NCBI GenBank assembly: GCA_900316955.1
Contig: ONEX01000006.1
Span: 1-64,000, forward strand
Length of the DNA: 64,000 nt
Direction of reading: 5' to 3'
DNA from: an uncultured Bacteroidales bacterium
GTDB lineage: Bacteria; Bacteroidota; Bacteroidia; Bacteroidales; UBA932
Part shown: positions 8,512 to 17,132 of the stretch, piece after piece
Layout: each line of letters starts with the position of its first letter
Numbering within the stretch: position 1 is the stretch's first letter
The notes under the pieces: generated by a model
What the model saw: only the letters and a program-made list of their open reading frames with translations
Database searches by the model: none
What the model was told of the DNA's origin: nothing
Program-made: the position numbers and the translations under genes

Positions 8512-9116
8512 TGGCGGACTACCTCGTTGTCGGGCTCGGGAACATCGGTGCCGAATACGCATCGACCCGCCACAACATGGGATTTATGATATTGGATGCC
8601 TGGGCTCAGGCATCCAATGTCGTTTTCACCGTGGAGCGGTACGGGGCAGTCGCGGAAATCTCCTTCAAGGGCCGGCACTTCACCCTGCTCAAGCCGTCCA
8701 CGTACATGAACCTGAGCGGCAACGCCGTCCGGTACTGGATGCAGCGGCTGAACCTTCCGCTGGAGAACCTCATCGTCATCTCGGACGACCTGAATCTCCC
8801 CTTCGGAACGCTCCGGATGCGCCTTTCGGGCAGCGACGGCGGGCACAACGGCCTGGAGAACATCATCTGGACCCTGGAGTCCGACCAGTGGGCGCGGATC
8901 CGCGTGGGCATCGGGAACGGTTTCTCCCGGGGCGGTCAGGTCGATTACGTCCTGGGCCCCCTGTCCCCCGAAGAACTGGAGCAGATTCCGGCCATCGCGG
9001 AAAAGATCGTCCGCGGCATCAAGGATTTTTCGACCATCGGCCCGCAGCGGGCGATGAATTTCGTGAACGCGAAACCGAAACCGGCCGAAAAACCCGCAGA
9101 GAGCCCTGAAAATTAA
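8511..9116 (+). CDS. pth: Peptidyl-tRNA hydrolase
   Basis: 201 residues. It cleaves the ester of peptidyl-tRNAs that drop off the ribosome. Signature segments are LVVGLGNIGAEYASTRHNMGF (catalytic His in RHNMG), the active-site region PSTYMNLSGNAV, the Asp in ISDDLNLPFG and SDGGHNGLENI. The C-terminal 20 residues (KPKPAEKPAESPEN) are a non-conserved polar tail. It is translationally coupled to rplY. Confidence 0.97.
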   Translation: MADYLVVGLGNIGAEYASTRHNMGFMILDAWAQASNVVFTVERYGAVAEISFKGRHFTLLKPSTYMNLSGNAVRYWMQRLNLPLENLIVISDDLNLPFGTLRMRLSGSDGGHNGLENIIWTLESDQWARIRVGIGNGFSRGGQVDYVLGPLSPEELEQIPAIAEKIVRGIKDFSTIGPQRAMNFVNAKPKPAEKPAESPEN

Positions 9117-9215
9117 CTTTTTTTGTTTTTTTTCTTGGATTTTTCGGGTTTTTATTCTTATCTTGCACAAAGTTTTGATAATAAACGTTTAACGAACTAA
9201 ATAAAACCTATCATC

Positions 9216-9389
9216 ATGAAAGAGCTTGTTGAAAAGATCAATGCCGAATTCGCAGAATTCGCGAAGAATGCCGACGCGCAGGTTGTGAAGGGTAACAAGG
9301 CCGCCGGTGCCCGCGCCCGCAAGGCCGCCCTGGACCTCATGAAGGACCTCAAGGACTTCCGCAAGGCTTCTGTCGAGGCTGCGAAATAA
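9216..9389 (+). CDS. Histone H1-like protein Hc1 family (small DNA-binding protein)
   Basis: 57 residues, beginning MKELVEKINAEFAEFAKNAD and rich in Lys and Ala (GNKAAGARARKAALDLMKD). This matches the short Hc1-like histone proteins found in most Bacteroidota, which are thought to bind and compact DNA. An A/T-rich upstream region with TATCTTGC around 9157-9164 is a likely -7 element. It is followed after 18 bases by a terminator-like hairpin, so it is probably monocistronic and highly expressed. Confidence 0.88.
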   Translation: MKELVEKINAEFAEFAKNADAQVVKGNKAAGARARKAALDLMKDLKDFRKASVEAAK

Positions 9390-9407
9390 TCGGAATCCGC
9401 AACGCTT

Positions 9408-9439
9408 GACCGGCTGTCCACGACGGTCGGTTTTTTTTT
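9408..9439 (+). terminator. Probable terminator of the Hc1-like gene
   Basis: A short GACCG/CGGTC stem (9408-9412 with 9424-9428) followed by GG and a run of nine T. The stem is modest but the T tract is strong. Confidence 0.6.
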
Positions 9440-9480
9440 ACATTTTTTTTGATTTTTCTGCAACGAAACGGATCGACACT

Positions 9481-9553
9481 GCATCTTTAGTACAGGTTTA
9501 GGTTTTAGTACACGTCAAAGAATCGGTTCTCACTCCAGTGAGGCCGGTTTTTT
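9481..9553 (+). ncRNA. Candidate small RNA or leader with terminator hairpin
   Basis: GCATCTTTAG (9481-9490) resembles a -7 box. About 35 bases further on is a strong hairpin: AATCGG(TT)CTCAC at 9521-9533, loop TCCA, GTGAG(G)CCGGTT at 9538-9549, then six T (9548-9553). The tract lies between the terminator of the Hc1-like gene and the M6 protease gene, so it terminates neither. A transcript of about 60 bases is possible; there is no known family match. Confidence 0.3.
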
Positions 9554-9600
9554 GCATATAGGGTTGCAGATGCGCAAAAAAATGCCGTCATTTGTATTGT

Positions 9601-11814
9601 ATGAGACCGAAACCTACCTGTCTGCGACGCCTGTCGCTGATACTTTATATCTTCTTCTGCCTGGCACCGTCCCTGCAGGCCGCGCCCGCCCGGAAAGGGC
9701 TGCTGAACCTCCGGCAGCCGGACGGAAGCGTGGTCCAGGCCTACCTCACCGGCGATGAAAACGGTCACCTGGTCCTGACCCCCGACGGCTGCTCCCTCAT
9801 GCAGGACGCGGAAGGCTGGTGGTGCTATGCCCGCTATGACTTTTACGGACACCGGCTGAACACCGGCGAACACGCCGGCGCACCGGACACCCCCGGCGAG
9901 GTCATCGCGGCCAGCCGGAGCATTCCCTACGACCTGCTCCGCCAGCGGCGGGCGGCCCGCATCCGGCGGATGCAGCCGCTCCGCGCGAAGCAGCTGGCCC
10001 GCACCCGGGCCGGGGAAGGCGGCGTCCGCCACGGGCTCATCATCCTGGCCGAGTTCCCGAATCTCAAATTCACCTACTCCCGGCAGGATTTCGTCAATCT
10101 CATCAACGGCGAAGGGGCGACAACGGCCCTCTCCTATTTCAAGGACCAGTGGAAGGACAACTACACCTTCCGGTTCGACATCACCGAGGTGGTGACCCTC
10201 CCGCACGAATATGCCTTCTACGGCGCCAACAAGGATAACGGCGAGGATTCGAACGCTCCCCAGATGATCATCGACGCCTGCGCCGCCGTCGGCCCGGAAA
10301 TCAATTTCGCCGACTACGACTATGACGGGGACGGAGAGGTGGAGAATGTCTTCGTCTTCTACGCCGGCCCGAACGAGTCGGAGGGCGCGGGCGACAACTA
10401 CGTCTGGCCGCACATGTGGTACGTCCAGTCCGGCGCCGGCCTCTCCTACCAAAGGGACGGGGTCACGATCGACAACTACGCCTGCACCTCGGAATGCCGG
10501 CTCAATGACGACCAGACCGACTACACGGCCATCGCCACCATCGGCACGTTCTGCCACGAATACACGCACACCTTCGGCATCCCCGACCTGTACGACACCG
10601 ACGACGAGGACAGCGGCGGCAATGCGGAGGCGATGTGGAACAGCATCGACCTGATGGACGCCGGCAACCACAACGACCGCGGCAAGACCCCGCCCGGATA
10701 CAGCGCCGTAGAGCGCTGGTTCTTCGGAATGAGCGAAGGAAAGCCGCTGACCGAAGGGACCCACACCCTCCGGCCGGTTCAGGAGAACGGGGAATTCTTC
10801 ATCCTGGAGACGGACCATGAAAACGAGATCTTCCTCTTCGAGTGCCGGCAGGCGAGCGGCTGGGACACCTACATCGGCGGCAACGGCCTCCTGATCTACC
10901 ACATCGACTGGTCCACACGGCCGGCCGGCGAGTCCACGTCCGCCGGGAAGGTCGTGACGGCCTGGGACCGGTGGGACCTGAACGAGGTCAACGCCCGGCC
11001 CGAACGTCAGTGCATCGACCTCATCGAGCCCGACCCGGACTCCCGCGAGCGATACCAGGCCGCCATCAAGAACCGGAACTACCCGGCCATCTACACCCTG
11101 GCCTCCCATGCGTTCTGGCCCTTCGAAGACGCCTCCGTCTATACCTGCGACACCAATCCGGCCTTCACCTTCTGGAGCGACGCCGATTCGCCCCTGGGCC
11201 TGACGGACATCCGGCGGAACAACGACGGAAGCGTCACCTTCACCGTCTTCAATGCCCAGGAAGACAAGGCCCCGGCCGTGAAGATCGACCAGCAGGTCGT
11301 CTTCCAGGACGCTTCCATCATCCAATGGAGCAGCCTGGACCCGTCCTTCACCGGGAACAGCTACATCCGCTACGGACAGACCGACGCCGCCCAGCTGACC
11401 GAGGTCGAAGTCCGTCCCTATGAAACCGGGAAATACGCCTTCGTCATCGACGGGCTCCAGCCCTCGAAGGCCTACAAGGTCCAGCTGCTGTGCCGGCGGG
11501 GGAACATTCCCGGGCCGGTGAACGGCAACGCTTCCTTCACCACCAAGTCCGACAAGAAGGCGGGCAGCTATCCCTACATCTACCTGAAGGACGTCTCGCG
11601 CGGAACCGGCGGCTCGTTCGCCCCGGACGCGCCCATCGCCCTGCGGGTGTACAACGCGCCGGACGCCGTCAATGTCACCTGGTATCTCGACGGGCAGCGC
11701 ATCGCTCCGGGAGCCGACGGCTATTACCACCTCACCCGTTCCGGGACGCTGAAAGCGGTCGTCACCTACTCGGACAGCTCCGAAATCATCACCAAGAAAA
11801 TCGTCGTGAAATGA
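9601..11814 (+). CDS. Secreted M6-family (immune inhibitor A-like) metalloprotease
   Basis: 737 residues. The ATG at 9601 gives MRPKPTCLRRLSLILYIFFCLAPSLQAAP, a signal peptide; an in-frame TTG 9 bases earlier is disfavoured. After a propeptide-like region (about 30-140) the catalytic domain carries the extended zinc motif HEYTHTFGIPD (His319, Glu320, His323, Asp329) typical of M6. Calcium-binding-looking DYDYDGDGE precedes it. Residues from about 565 form two beta-sandwich modules (fibronectin III-like, then Ig-like). The protein ends in IVVK, with no obvious type IX sorting domain. The stop codon overlaps the start of a small lipoprotein gene. Confidence 0.9.
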   Translation: MRPKPTCLRRLSLILYIFFCLAPSLQAAPARKGLLNLRQPDGSVVQAYLTGDENGHLVLTPDGCSLMQDAEGWWCYARYDFYGHRLNTGEHAGAPDTPGEVIAASRSIPYDLLRQRRAARIRRMQPLRAKQLARTRAGEGGVRHGLIILAEFPNLKFTYSRQDFVNLINGEGATTALSYFKDQWKDNYTFRFDITEVVTLPHEYAFYGANKDNGEDSNAPQMIIDACAAVGPEINFADYDYDGDGEVENVFVFYAGPNESEGAGDNYVWPHMWYVQSGAGLSYQRDGVTIDNYACTSECRLNDDQTDYTAIATIGTFCHEYTHTFGIPDLYDTDDEDSGGNAEAMWNSIDLMDAGNHNDRGKTPPGYSAVERWFFGMSEGKPLTEGTHTLRPVQENGEFFILETDHENEIFLFECRQASGWDTYIGGNGLLIYHIDWSTRPAGESTSAGKVVTAWDRWDLNEVNARPERQCIDLIEPDPDSRERYQAAIKNRNYPAIYTLASHAFWPFEDASVYTCDTNPAFTFWSDADSPLGLTDIRRNNDGSVTFTVFNAQEDKAPAVKIDQQVVFQDASIIQWSSLDPSFTGNSYIRYGQTDAAQLTEVEVRPYETGKYAFVIDGLQPSKAYKVQLLCRRGNIPGPVNGNASFTTKSDKKAGSYPYIYLKDVSRGTGGSFAPDAPIALRVYNAPDAVNVTWYLDGQRIAPGADGYYHLTRSGTLKAVVTYSDSSEIITKKIVVK

Positions 11815-12221
11815 GGAAGTATCTCTATATCATCGTCTTCGCGGTCCTCGCCTGCACCGGCTGCAAGGAGAAGGTGGAGATGGACCTGGACATGTACAAC
11901 AGCGAACAGGTCAGCCTGATGGTCAAGGGGAAGAAGGTCTTCACCTTCGACGAGGGCACCGGCCAGAGCGCCTTCAACCGGACGCTCCGCCAGTTCCGCA
12001 CCGGCAACGACGACATGACGAGCTTCTTCGCCCTCACCTGCAGCGAGCTCCCGCGGGAGGAAGGCCAGGAAATCCGGGCCGACATCCAGTGGACCTCCGG
12101 CAACTCCGTGAAAACCTCCGCCGGCGTCATCCTCAAGGTGGAGAAATACGACGGCACCGGCCTTGTCTGGCTTTGGAATGCCACGGACAAGACCGGCGCG
12201 ATCGTGAGAATCCTGAATTAG
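11811..12221 (+). CDS. Small hypothetical lipoprotein overlapping the M6 protease gene
   Basis: 136 residues starting MRKYLYIIVFAVLACTGC, a lipoprotein signal with Cys near residue 18. The start overlaps the protease stop by four bases (ATGA), so translation is coupled. The rest is a small beta-rich domain (MVKGKKVFTFDEGTG, SAGVILKVEKYDGTG) with no family I recognise. Its tight linkage to a secreted protease suggests a partner, chaperone or inhibitor, but this is inference. The 3' end overlaps the converging tpiA gene by four bases. Confidence 0.8.
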   Translation: MRKYLYIIVFAVLACTGCKEKVEMDLDMYNSEQVSLMVKGKKVFTFDEGTGQSAFNRTLRQFRTGNDDMTSFFALTCSELPREEGQEIRADIQWTSGNSVKTSAGVILKVEKYDGTGLVWLWNATDKTGAIVRILN

Positions 12222-12973
12222 AACGACGTGGCGATGCCGATGAAGTCGTCGGCCTTCAGCGCGGCGCCTCCGATGAGGCCGCCGTCGATGTCCTTTTCAG
12301 CAAAGAGCTCCTTCGCGTTGGAAGGCTTGCAGGAGCCGCCGTACAGGATGGTCATGTCCTCGGCGACCTCCAGGCCGAACTTCTCGGCGATGACGTTGCG
12401 GATGCAGGCGTGGATTTCCTCGGCCTGCGCGGCGGTCGCGGTCTTGCCGGTGCCGATGGCCCAGACGGGCTCGTAGGCGATCACGACATTCTTCATGTCC
12501 TCGGCGGTGAAGTTGTACAGGACGGCCTTGGTCTGCTCGGTGACAACCTCGAAATGCTTGCCGGCCTCGCGCTCCTGCAGGTTCTCACCCACGCAGAGGA
12601 TGACCTTCAGGCCCGCCTCGAGGGCGAGCTTCGTCTTGACGACGAGCTTCTCGTCGGTCTCGCCGTAGTACTGACGGCGCTCGGAGTGGCCGAGGATGGT
12701 GTACTGGCAGCCCAGGGAGGTGAGCATGTTCACGGCGACTTCGCCGGTGTAGGCGCCCTTCTCGTGATCGGCGCAGTTCTGGGCGGAGAGGGCCACCTTG
12801 GAGCCCTTCAGGACGTCGGCGACCGGGGCGAGGTGCGTGAACGGCGGGGCCACGACGAGTTCAACGTTGGCGGGAAGGTCCTTGGCCTTCTCCACGACTG
12901 CCTTGGCGAGTTCGACGCCCTCAGGAACTGTAGTGTTCATCTTCCAGTTGCCTGCAACAATGTACTTTCTCAT
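12218..12973 (-). CDS. tpiA: Triosephosphate isomerase
   Basis: 251 residues, full-length TIM barrel. It interconverts dihydroxyacetone phosphate and glyceraldehyde 3-phosphate in glycolysis. Catalytic residues are visible in GNWKMN (Lys), ILGHSERRQYYGE (His) and AYEPVWAIGTGKTAT (Glu), with phosphate-binding YGGSCKPSN and GGLIGGAALK at the C-terminus. It converges on the small lipoprotein gene with a 4-base overlap. A -7 box TAAATTTG (13017-13024, minus) lies 44 bases upstream of the start. Confidence 0.98.
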   Translation of the reverse strand: MRKYIVAGNWKMNTTVPEGVELAKAVVEKAKDLPANVELVVAPPFTHLAPVADVLKGSKVALSAQNCADHEKGAYTGEVAVNMLTSLGCQYTILGHSERRQYYGETDEKLVVKTKLALEAGLKVILCVGENLQEREAGKHFEVVTEQTKAVLYNFTAEDMKNVVIAYEPVWAIGTGKTATAAQAEEIHACIRNVIAEKFGLEVAEDMTILYGGSCKPSNAKELFAEKDIDGGLIGGAALKADDFIGIATSF

Positions 12974-12976
12974 TTT

Positions 12977-13000
12977 ATGCGAATATTAATGCGAATATTA
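12977..13000. repeat. Tandem 12-base repeat in the tpiA leader
   Basis: ATGCGAATATTA occurs twice without a gap (12977-12988, 12989-13000), directly before the tpiA start and inside its predicted 5' leader. It could be a regulator site or a replication-slippage duplication. Confidence 0.7.
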
Positions 13001-13057
13001 AGTTGTTTCCAATCTGCAAATTTACGCAATCCTCCCGAAAAACACAACGGCCCGAGG

Positions 13058-13089
13058 TTTGGATTATTCGTCATACCATCCTATCTTTG
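13058..13089 (+). promoter_or_regulatory. Promoter of asnA
   Basis: TTTGG at 13058-13062 and TATCTTTG at 13082-13089, spaced by 19 bases. The predicted leader is about 20 bases. Confidence 0.8.
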
Positions 13090-13114
13090 TAGGATTGAAA
13101 CGAACGGAAAGCAA

Positions 13115-14152
13115 ATGTCACTCTATCTTCCTCCCCGATACCGCAACCTGCTCGGCAGCGTCGAGCAGACGGAAAAGGCCATCAAGGCCGTGAAAGACAT
13201 GTTCCAGGACAACCTCTCCGCCCAGCTCGCGCTCCTGCGCGTGACGGCGCCGATGACGGTCCTGTCCGGGACGGGCATCAACGACGACCTGAACGGCGTC
13301 GAGCGCCCGGTCCGCTTCCCGGTCCGGAGCCTGGACGAGCAGCAGGCCGAGATCGTGCACTCCCTCGCGAAGTGGAAGCGGCTGAAGCTCGGCGAGCTGG
13401 GCATCACCCCCGGCCGCGGCATCTATACCGACATGAACGCCCTGCGTCCCGACGAGGACCTGGACAACCTCCACTCCATCTACGTGGACCAGTGGGACTG
13501 GGAGAAGGTCATCCGGGAGGAGGACCGCAACCTGGACTTCCTCAAACGCACCGTCCGCCGCATCTACGAGGCGGTCAAAGTGACGGAAAACAAGCTGTAT
13601 GTAGAGTTCCCGCAGCTGATTCCCGCCCTCCCCGACGAGATCTTCTTCATTCATTCCGAGGAGCTGCTCCAGCGCTATCCCGGGCTGTCGCCAAAGGAGC
13701 GTGAAAACGCCATTGTAAAGGAGCACAAGGCCGTTTTCATCATCGGCATCGGCGGAAAACTGTCGGACGGCAGCATTCATGACGGCCGCGCCGCGGACTA
13801 CGACGACTGGAGCACCCCGAACAGCGACGGCTACGAAGGCCTGAACGGCGACATCCTCCTGTGGAACCCCGTCCTGGAGAGCGCCTTCGAGATCTCGTCC
13901 ATGGGCATCCGCGTCAATCCGGAGGCCATGGTACGGCAGCTCAGGGAGCGCGGCCAGGAGTGGAAGGCGGACCTGTACTTCCACCGCCGGCTCATCGCGG
14001 GGGAACTCCCGCAGACCATCGGCGGCGGTATCGGCCAGTCCCGCCTGTGCATGTACCTCCTCCGGAAGGCGCACATCGGCGAAATCCAGTCCTCCATCTG
14101 GCCGGAGGCGATGCGGGAGGCCTGCCACCGCGCGGGCATCGAACTCGCCTAG
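13115..14152 (+). CDS. asnA: Aspartate--ammonia ligase (asparagine synthetase A)
   Basis: 345 residues, start at the ATG of MSLYLPPRYRNLL. It makes asparagine from aspartate, ammonia and ATP in the cytoplasm and belongs to the class II aminoacyl-tRNA synthetase fold. Family segments include VTAPMTVLSGTGINDDLNGV, the catalytic stretch VDQWDWEKVI, and the C-terminal ATP-binding GGGIGQSRLCMYLLRKAHIG. It stands alone between a good promoter and a hairpin terminator. Confidence 0.97.
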   Translation: MSLYLPPRYRNLLGSVEQTEKAIKAVKDMFQDNLSAQLALLRVTAPMTVLSGTGINDDLNGVERPVRFPVRSLDEQQAEIVHSLAKWKRLKLGELGITPGRGIYTDMNALRPDEDLDNLHSIYVDQWDWEKVIREEDRNLDFLKRTVRRIYEAVKVTENKLYVEFPQLIPALPDEIFFIHSEELLQRYPGLSPKERENAIVKEHKAVFIIGIGGKLSDGSIHDGRAADYDDWSTPNSDGYEGLNGDILLWNPVLESAFEISSMGIRVNPEAMVRQLRERGQEWKADLYFHRRLIAGELPQTIGGGIGQSRLCMYLLRKAHIGEIQSSIWPEAMREACHRAGIELA

Positions 14153-14180
14153 CTTCTCCTTTGGAGAAGGGCGGTTTTTT
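14153..14180 (+). terminator. Terminator of asnA
   Basis: A perfect 7-base stem CTTCTCC/GGAGAAG with a TTT loop starts at the base after the asnA stop and is followed by GGCGG and six T. Confidence 0.85.
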
Positions 14181-14183
14181 CCC

Positions 14184-14191
14184 TATCTTTG
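14184..14191 (+). promoter_or_regulatory. -7 box for tyrS
   Basis: TATCTTTG, directly behind the asnA terminator and 28 bases before the tyrS ATG. Confidence 0.7.
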
Positions 14192-14218
14192 CAGGATTAA
14201 GACAGATAAGATACATCG

Positions 14219-15508
14219 ATGAAGAATTTTGTTGAAGAACTCACTTGGAGAGGCATGATCCAGGACATCATGCCGGGTACGGAAGAGAAACTCATGGAAG
14301 GCCCGACGGCTGCCTACGTAGGCATCGACCCCACGGCCGACTCCCTGCATATCGGTCATCTCGTGAGCGTGATGATCCTGAAGCATTTCCAGCGCTGCGG
14401 CCACAAGCCCATCGCCCTCGTGGGCGGCGCCACCGGCATGATCGGCGACCCGTCGATGAAGTCGGCGGAGCGGAACCTCCTGGACGAGGCCACCCTGAAC
14501 CACAACGTCGCCTGCATCAAGGCGCAGCTCTCCCGCTTCCTGGACTTCGAATCCGACGCCCCCAACAAGGCTGAACTCGTGAACAACTACGACTGGATGA
14601 AGGACTACAGCTTCATCAACTTCATCCGCGACATCGGCAAGCACATCACCGTGAACTACATGATGGCCAAGGATTCCGTGAAGAAGCGTCTCCAGCGCGA
14701 CTCCTCCGAGGGCATGTCCTTCACCGAGTTCAGCTACCAGCTCATGCAGGGCTACGACTTCTACTGGTTGTGGAAGAACAAGGGCTGCATCCTGCAGCTG
14801 GGCGGTTCCGACCAGTGGGGCAACATCACCACCGGCACGGAGCTCATCCGCCGCATCGACGGCGGCGAGGCCTTCGCCCTCACCTGCCCCCTCATCCGCA
14901 AGGCCGACGGCACCAAGTTCGGCAAGACCGAGAAGGGCAACATCTGGCTGGATGCGGAGCGCACCTCCCCGTACGAGTTCTACCAGTTCTGGCTGAACGT
15001 CGCCGACGACGACGCCGAGCGCTACATCAAGATCTTCACGATGCTGGACCGCGAGACCATCGAAAGCCTCATCGCGGAGCACCGGGAGGACCCGGGCCAG
15101 CGCAAGCTGCAGAAGGTCCTCGCCAAGGAGGTCACCATCATGTGCCACGGCCAGGAAGCCTACGACAACGCCATCGCCGCCAGCCAGCTGCTGTTCGGCA
15201 ACGTCTCCGCCGAGGTGTTCCGGTCCATGGACGAGCGTACCGTCCGCGAGGTTTTCGCCAACGTCCCCTCCTTCGAGGTGAAGGCCGACGAGTTCCCCTG
15301 CAACATCCTCGACCTCCTCGCCGTCAAGACCGCCGTGTTCCCGTCCAAGGGCGAAGCCCGGAAGATGGTCCAGGGCGGCGGCGTCTCCCTGAACAAGGGC
15401 AAGGTGGGCGACATCAACGCCGACGTGACCGCCGATGACATCATCAACGGCCACTACATCCTGGCCCAGAAGGGGAAGAAGAACTATTTCATCATCAACG
15501 TGATCTAA
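14219..15508 (+). CDS. tyrS: Tyrosyl-tRNA synthetase
   Basis: 429 residues, class I. The HIGH motif is in [11 protein letters not shown], the tyrosine-binding and tRNA regions follow, and the KMSKS equivalent is [11 protein letters not shown]-terminal S4-like RNA-binding domain (about 350-429, [18 protein letters not shown]) completes the protein. It charges tRNA-Tyr. Its stop overlaps the ATG of rbfA by one base. Confidence 0.98.
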   Translation: MKNFVEELTWRGMIQDIMPGTEEKLMEGPTAAYVGIDPTADSLHIGHLVSVMILKHFQRCGHKPIALVGGATGMIGDPSMKSAERNLLDEATLNHNVACIKAQLSRFLDFESDAPNKAELVNNYDWMKDYSFINFIRDIGKHITVNYMMAKDSVKKRLQRDSSEGMSFTEFSYQLMQGYDFYWLWKNKGCILQLGGSDQWGNITTGTELIRRIDGGEAFALTCPLIRKADGTKFGKTEKGNIWLDAERTSPYEFYQFWLNVADDDAERYIKIFTMLDRETIESLIAEHREDPGQRKLQKVLAKEVTIMCHGQEAYDNAIAASQLLFGNVSAEVFRSMDERTVREVFANVPSFEVKADEFPCNILDLLAVKTAVFPSKGEARKMVQGGGVSLNKGKVGDINADVTADDIINGHYILAQKGKKNYFIINVI

Positions 15509-15855
15509 TGGAGAAACCGGCAAGCACAAGACAACTCAAAGTCGCGCGGGAGATCCAGAAGGACCTCGCGGAGATCATCCGGGCCAAGGGGATGGCCGCC
15601 TTCGGCGGCGCCCTGGTCACGGTGAGCGAAGTCCGCGTGAGCCCCGACCTGTCGGTCGCGAAGGTCTATGTGAGCATCTTCCCGTCCGAAAAGCAGGAAG
15701 CCGTCATGGCGCTCCTGGAGGAGAACAACAAGGCCCTCCGCGGCGAGCTCGGCCACGTGGTGGGCAAGCAGCTCCGCATCGTGCCGGAGCTCGTGTTCTA
15801 CCTGGACACGAGCCTCGACTATGCGGCGCATATCGAGGAACTGCTGAAGAAATAG
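15508..15855 (+). CDS. rbfA: 30S ribosome-binding factor A
   Basis: 115 residues, a KH-like fold typical of RbfA. It helps the late maturation of the 16S rRNA 5' end. Recognisable segments are STRQLKVAREIQKDLAEIIR at the N-terminus, VTVSEVRVSPDLSVAKVYVS in the centre and the C-terminal RIVPELVFYLDTSLDYAAHIEEL. It is coupled to tyrS. A palindromic repeat copy begins at the base after its stop codon. Confidence 0.95.
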   Translation: MEKPASTRQLKVAREIQKDLAEIIRAKGMAAFGGALVTVSEVRVSPDLSVAKVYVSIFPSEKQEAVMALLEENNKALRGELGHVVGKQLRIVPELVFYLDTSLDYAAHIEELLKK

Positions 15856-15876
15856 ATTCCGGGTCAAGCCCGGAAT
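15856..15876 (+). repeat. Dispersed palindromic repeat, copy 2 (core only)
   Basis: The 21-base core ATTCCGGG-TCAAG-CCCGGAAT is identical to copy 1, but its flanks differ. It begins immediately after the rbfA stop codon, between rbfA and the following permease gene. Confidence 0.85.
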
Positions 15877-15907
15877 GACGATGGTATGTCCAACCTGGAA
15901 TGACAGT

Positions 15908-17128
15908 ATGAGTAACCTGCCGTTACGTTTCGCCCTGCGCTACCTGTTCGCCCGGAAGTCACACAATGTGATCAACATCATTTCGGGCATCAGCGTGGCG
16001 GGCATGGCCATCGGAACGGCGGCGCTCGTCATCATCCTGTCGGTGTTCAACGGGTTCAACAAGCTCGTGTCCGACAGCCTCGGGGACGCCCAGCCGGACC
16101 TGGTCGTGAAACCGGCCGCCGGCAAGGCGTTCGTCCCCGACAGCACGGCCTTCGCCTGGCTGTACGACCAGGAGCTGGTGTACAACATGTCCAGCGTCAT
16201 CGAGGAACAGGCCTTCATCGCCTTCGACGGCAAGCAGAGCCTGGCCCGCGTCAAGGGCGTGGACAGCGTCTTCGAGGAGGAAAGCCCCATCCAGAACCAC
16301 ATCACCGACGGCATCTTCTCCCTACACCGGGGGGACCTGCCGCGGGCCGTCGTGGGCAGTTCCCTCGCGTGGTCGATGGACATCAACCCCCGTTTCATCG
16401 CCCCCCTCGAGATCTACTATCCGGACCGGGAAGGGTCCATCTCCCTGTCCAATCCCGCCGCCTCGCTCCGGAGCACCAAGGTGACCGTGGCCGGCCTCTT
16501 CGCCATCAATGCGGAGCTGGACGCCGAGCTGGTCATCGTCCCCATCGAGACGATGCGGGAACTGATGGACTATGACGACGAGGTGTCGGCCGTGGAGATC
16601 CGCGTGCAGAAAGGGACGTCGGACAAGGCCCTGGACGGGCTGGCCGCCGAACTTTCGGAGCGCCTGGGACCGGACTACGAGGTCCAGGACCGCTACCGCC
16701 AGAACGAGGCCCTGTACAAGATGATGCGCTACGAGAAGCTGGCCATCTACATGATCCTGATCTTCATCGTCATCATCATCGCCTTCAACATCTACAGCTC
16801 CCTGACGATGCTCATCATCGAGAAGAAGGACGACATCGGCACGCTCCGCAGCCTCGGCGCCCCGGAGCCGATGACCCGGCGGATCTTCCTCCTGGAAGGC
16901 TGGCTGATCTCGCTCCTGGGCCTGGTGATCGGCCTCGTCCTCGGCGTCGCCCTCGTCCTCCTGCAGCAGAAGTACGGGCTCATCCGGATGCCCGGCAGCT
17001 ACATCATCAGCGCCTATCCGGTCATCCTGAAGGCGTCGGACATCGTCTGGACGGCCGTCGGCGTCGCCCTGGTGGGCTACCTGATCGCCCTCCTCCCCTC
17101 TTTGACCAAAACAACTGATAACCCATAG
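15908..17128 (+). CDS. LolC/LolE-like ABC transporter permease (FtsX family)
   Basis: 406 residues, start at ATG 15908 (MSNLPLRFALRYLFARK) rather than the earlier in-frame ATG, which lies in the repeat. Topology is that of MacB/FtsX permeases: one membrane segment near 25-50, a large periplasmic domain (about 55-265), then three membrane segments near 280-300, 325-350 and 375-398. SLGAPEPMTRRIFLLEGW is the usual cytoplasmic coupling segment. LolCDE moves lipoproteins from the inner membrane towards the outer membrane. No LolD-type ATPase is adjacent, so it must be encoded elsewhere. Confidence 0.88.
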   Translation: MSNLPLRFALRYLFARKSHNVINIISGISVAGMAIGTAALVIILSVFNGFNKLVSDSLGDAQPDLVVKPAAGKAFVPDSTAFAWLYDQELVYNMSSVIEEQAFIAFDGKQSLARVKGVDSVFEEESPIQNHITDGIFSLHRGDLPRAVVGSSLAWSMDINPRFIAPLEIYYPDREGSISLSNPAASLRSTKVTVAGLFAINAELDAELVIVPIETMRELMDYDDEVSAVEIRVQKGTSDKALDGLAAELSERLGPDYEVQDRYRQNEALYKMMRYEKLAIYMILIFIVIIIAFNIYSSLTMLIIEKKDDIGTLRSLGAPEPMTRRIFLLEGWLISLLGLVIGLVLGVALVLLQQKYGLIRMPGSYIISAYPVILKASDIVWTAVGVALVGYLIALLPSLTKTTDNP

Positions 17129-17132
17129 AATC

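Noticed and set aside
15875-15907. An earlier ATG for the LolC/E-like permease
   Set aside because: The added 11 residues are encoded by and just after a dispersed repeat and do not fit the family N-terminus.
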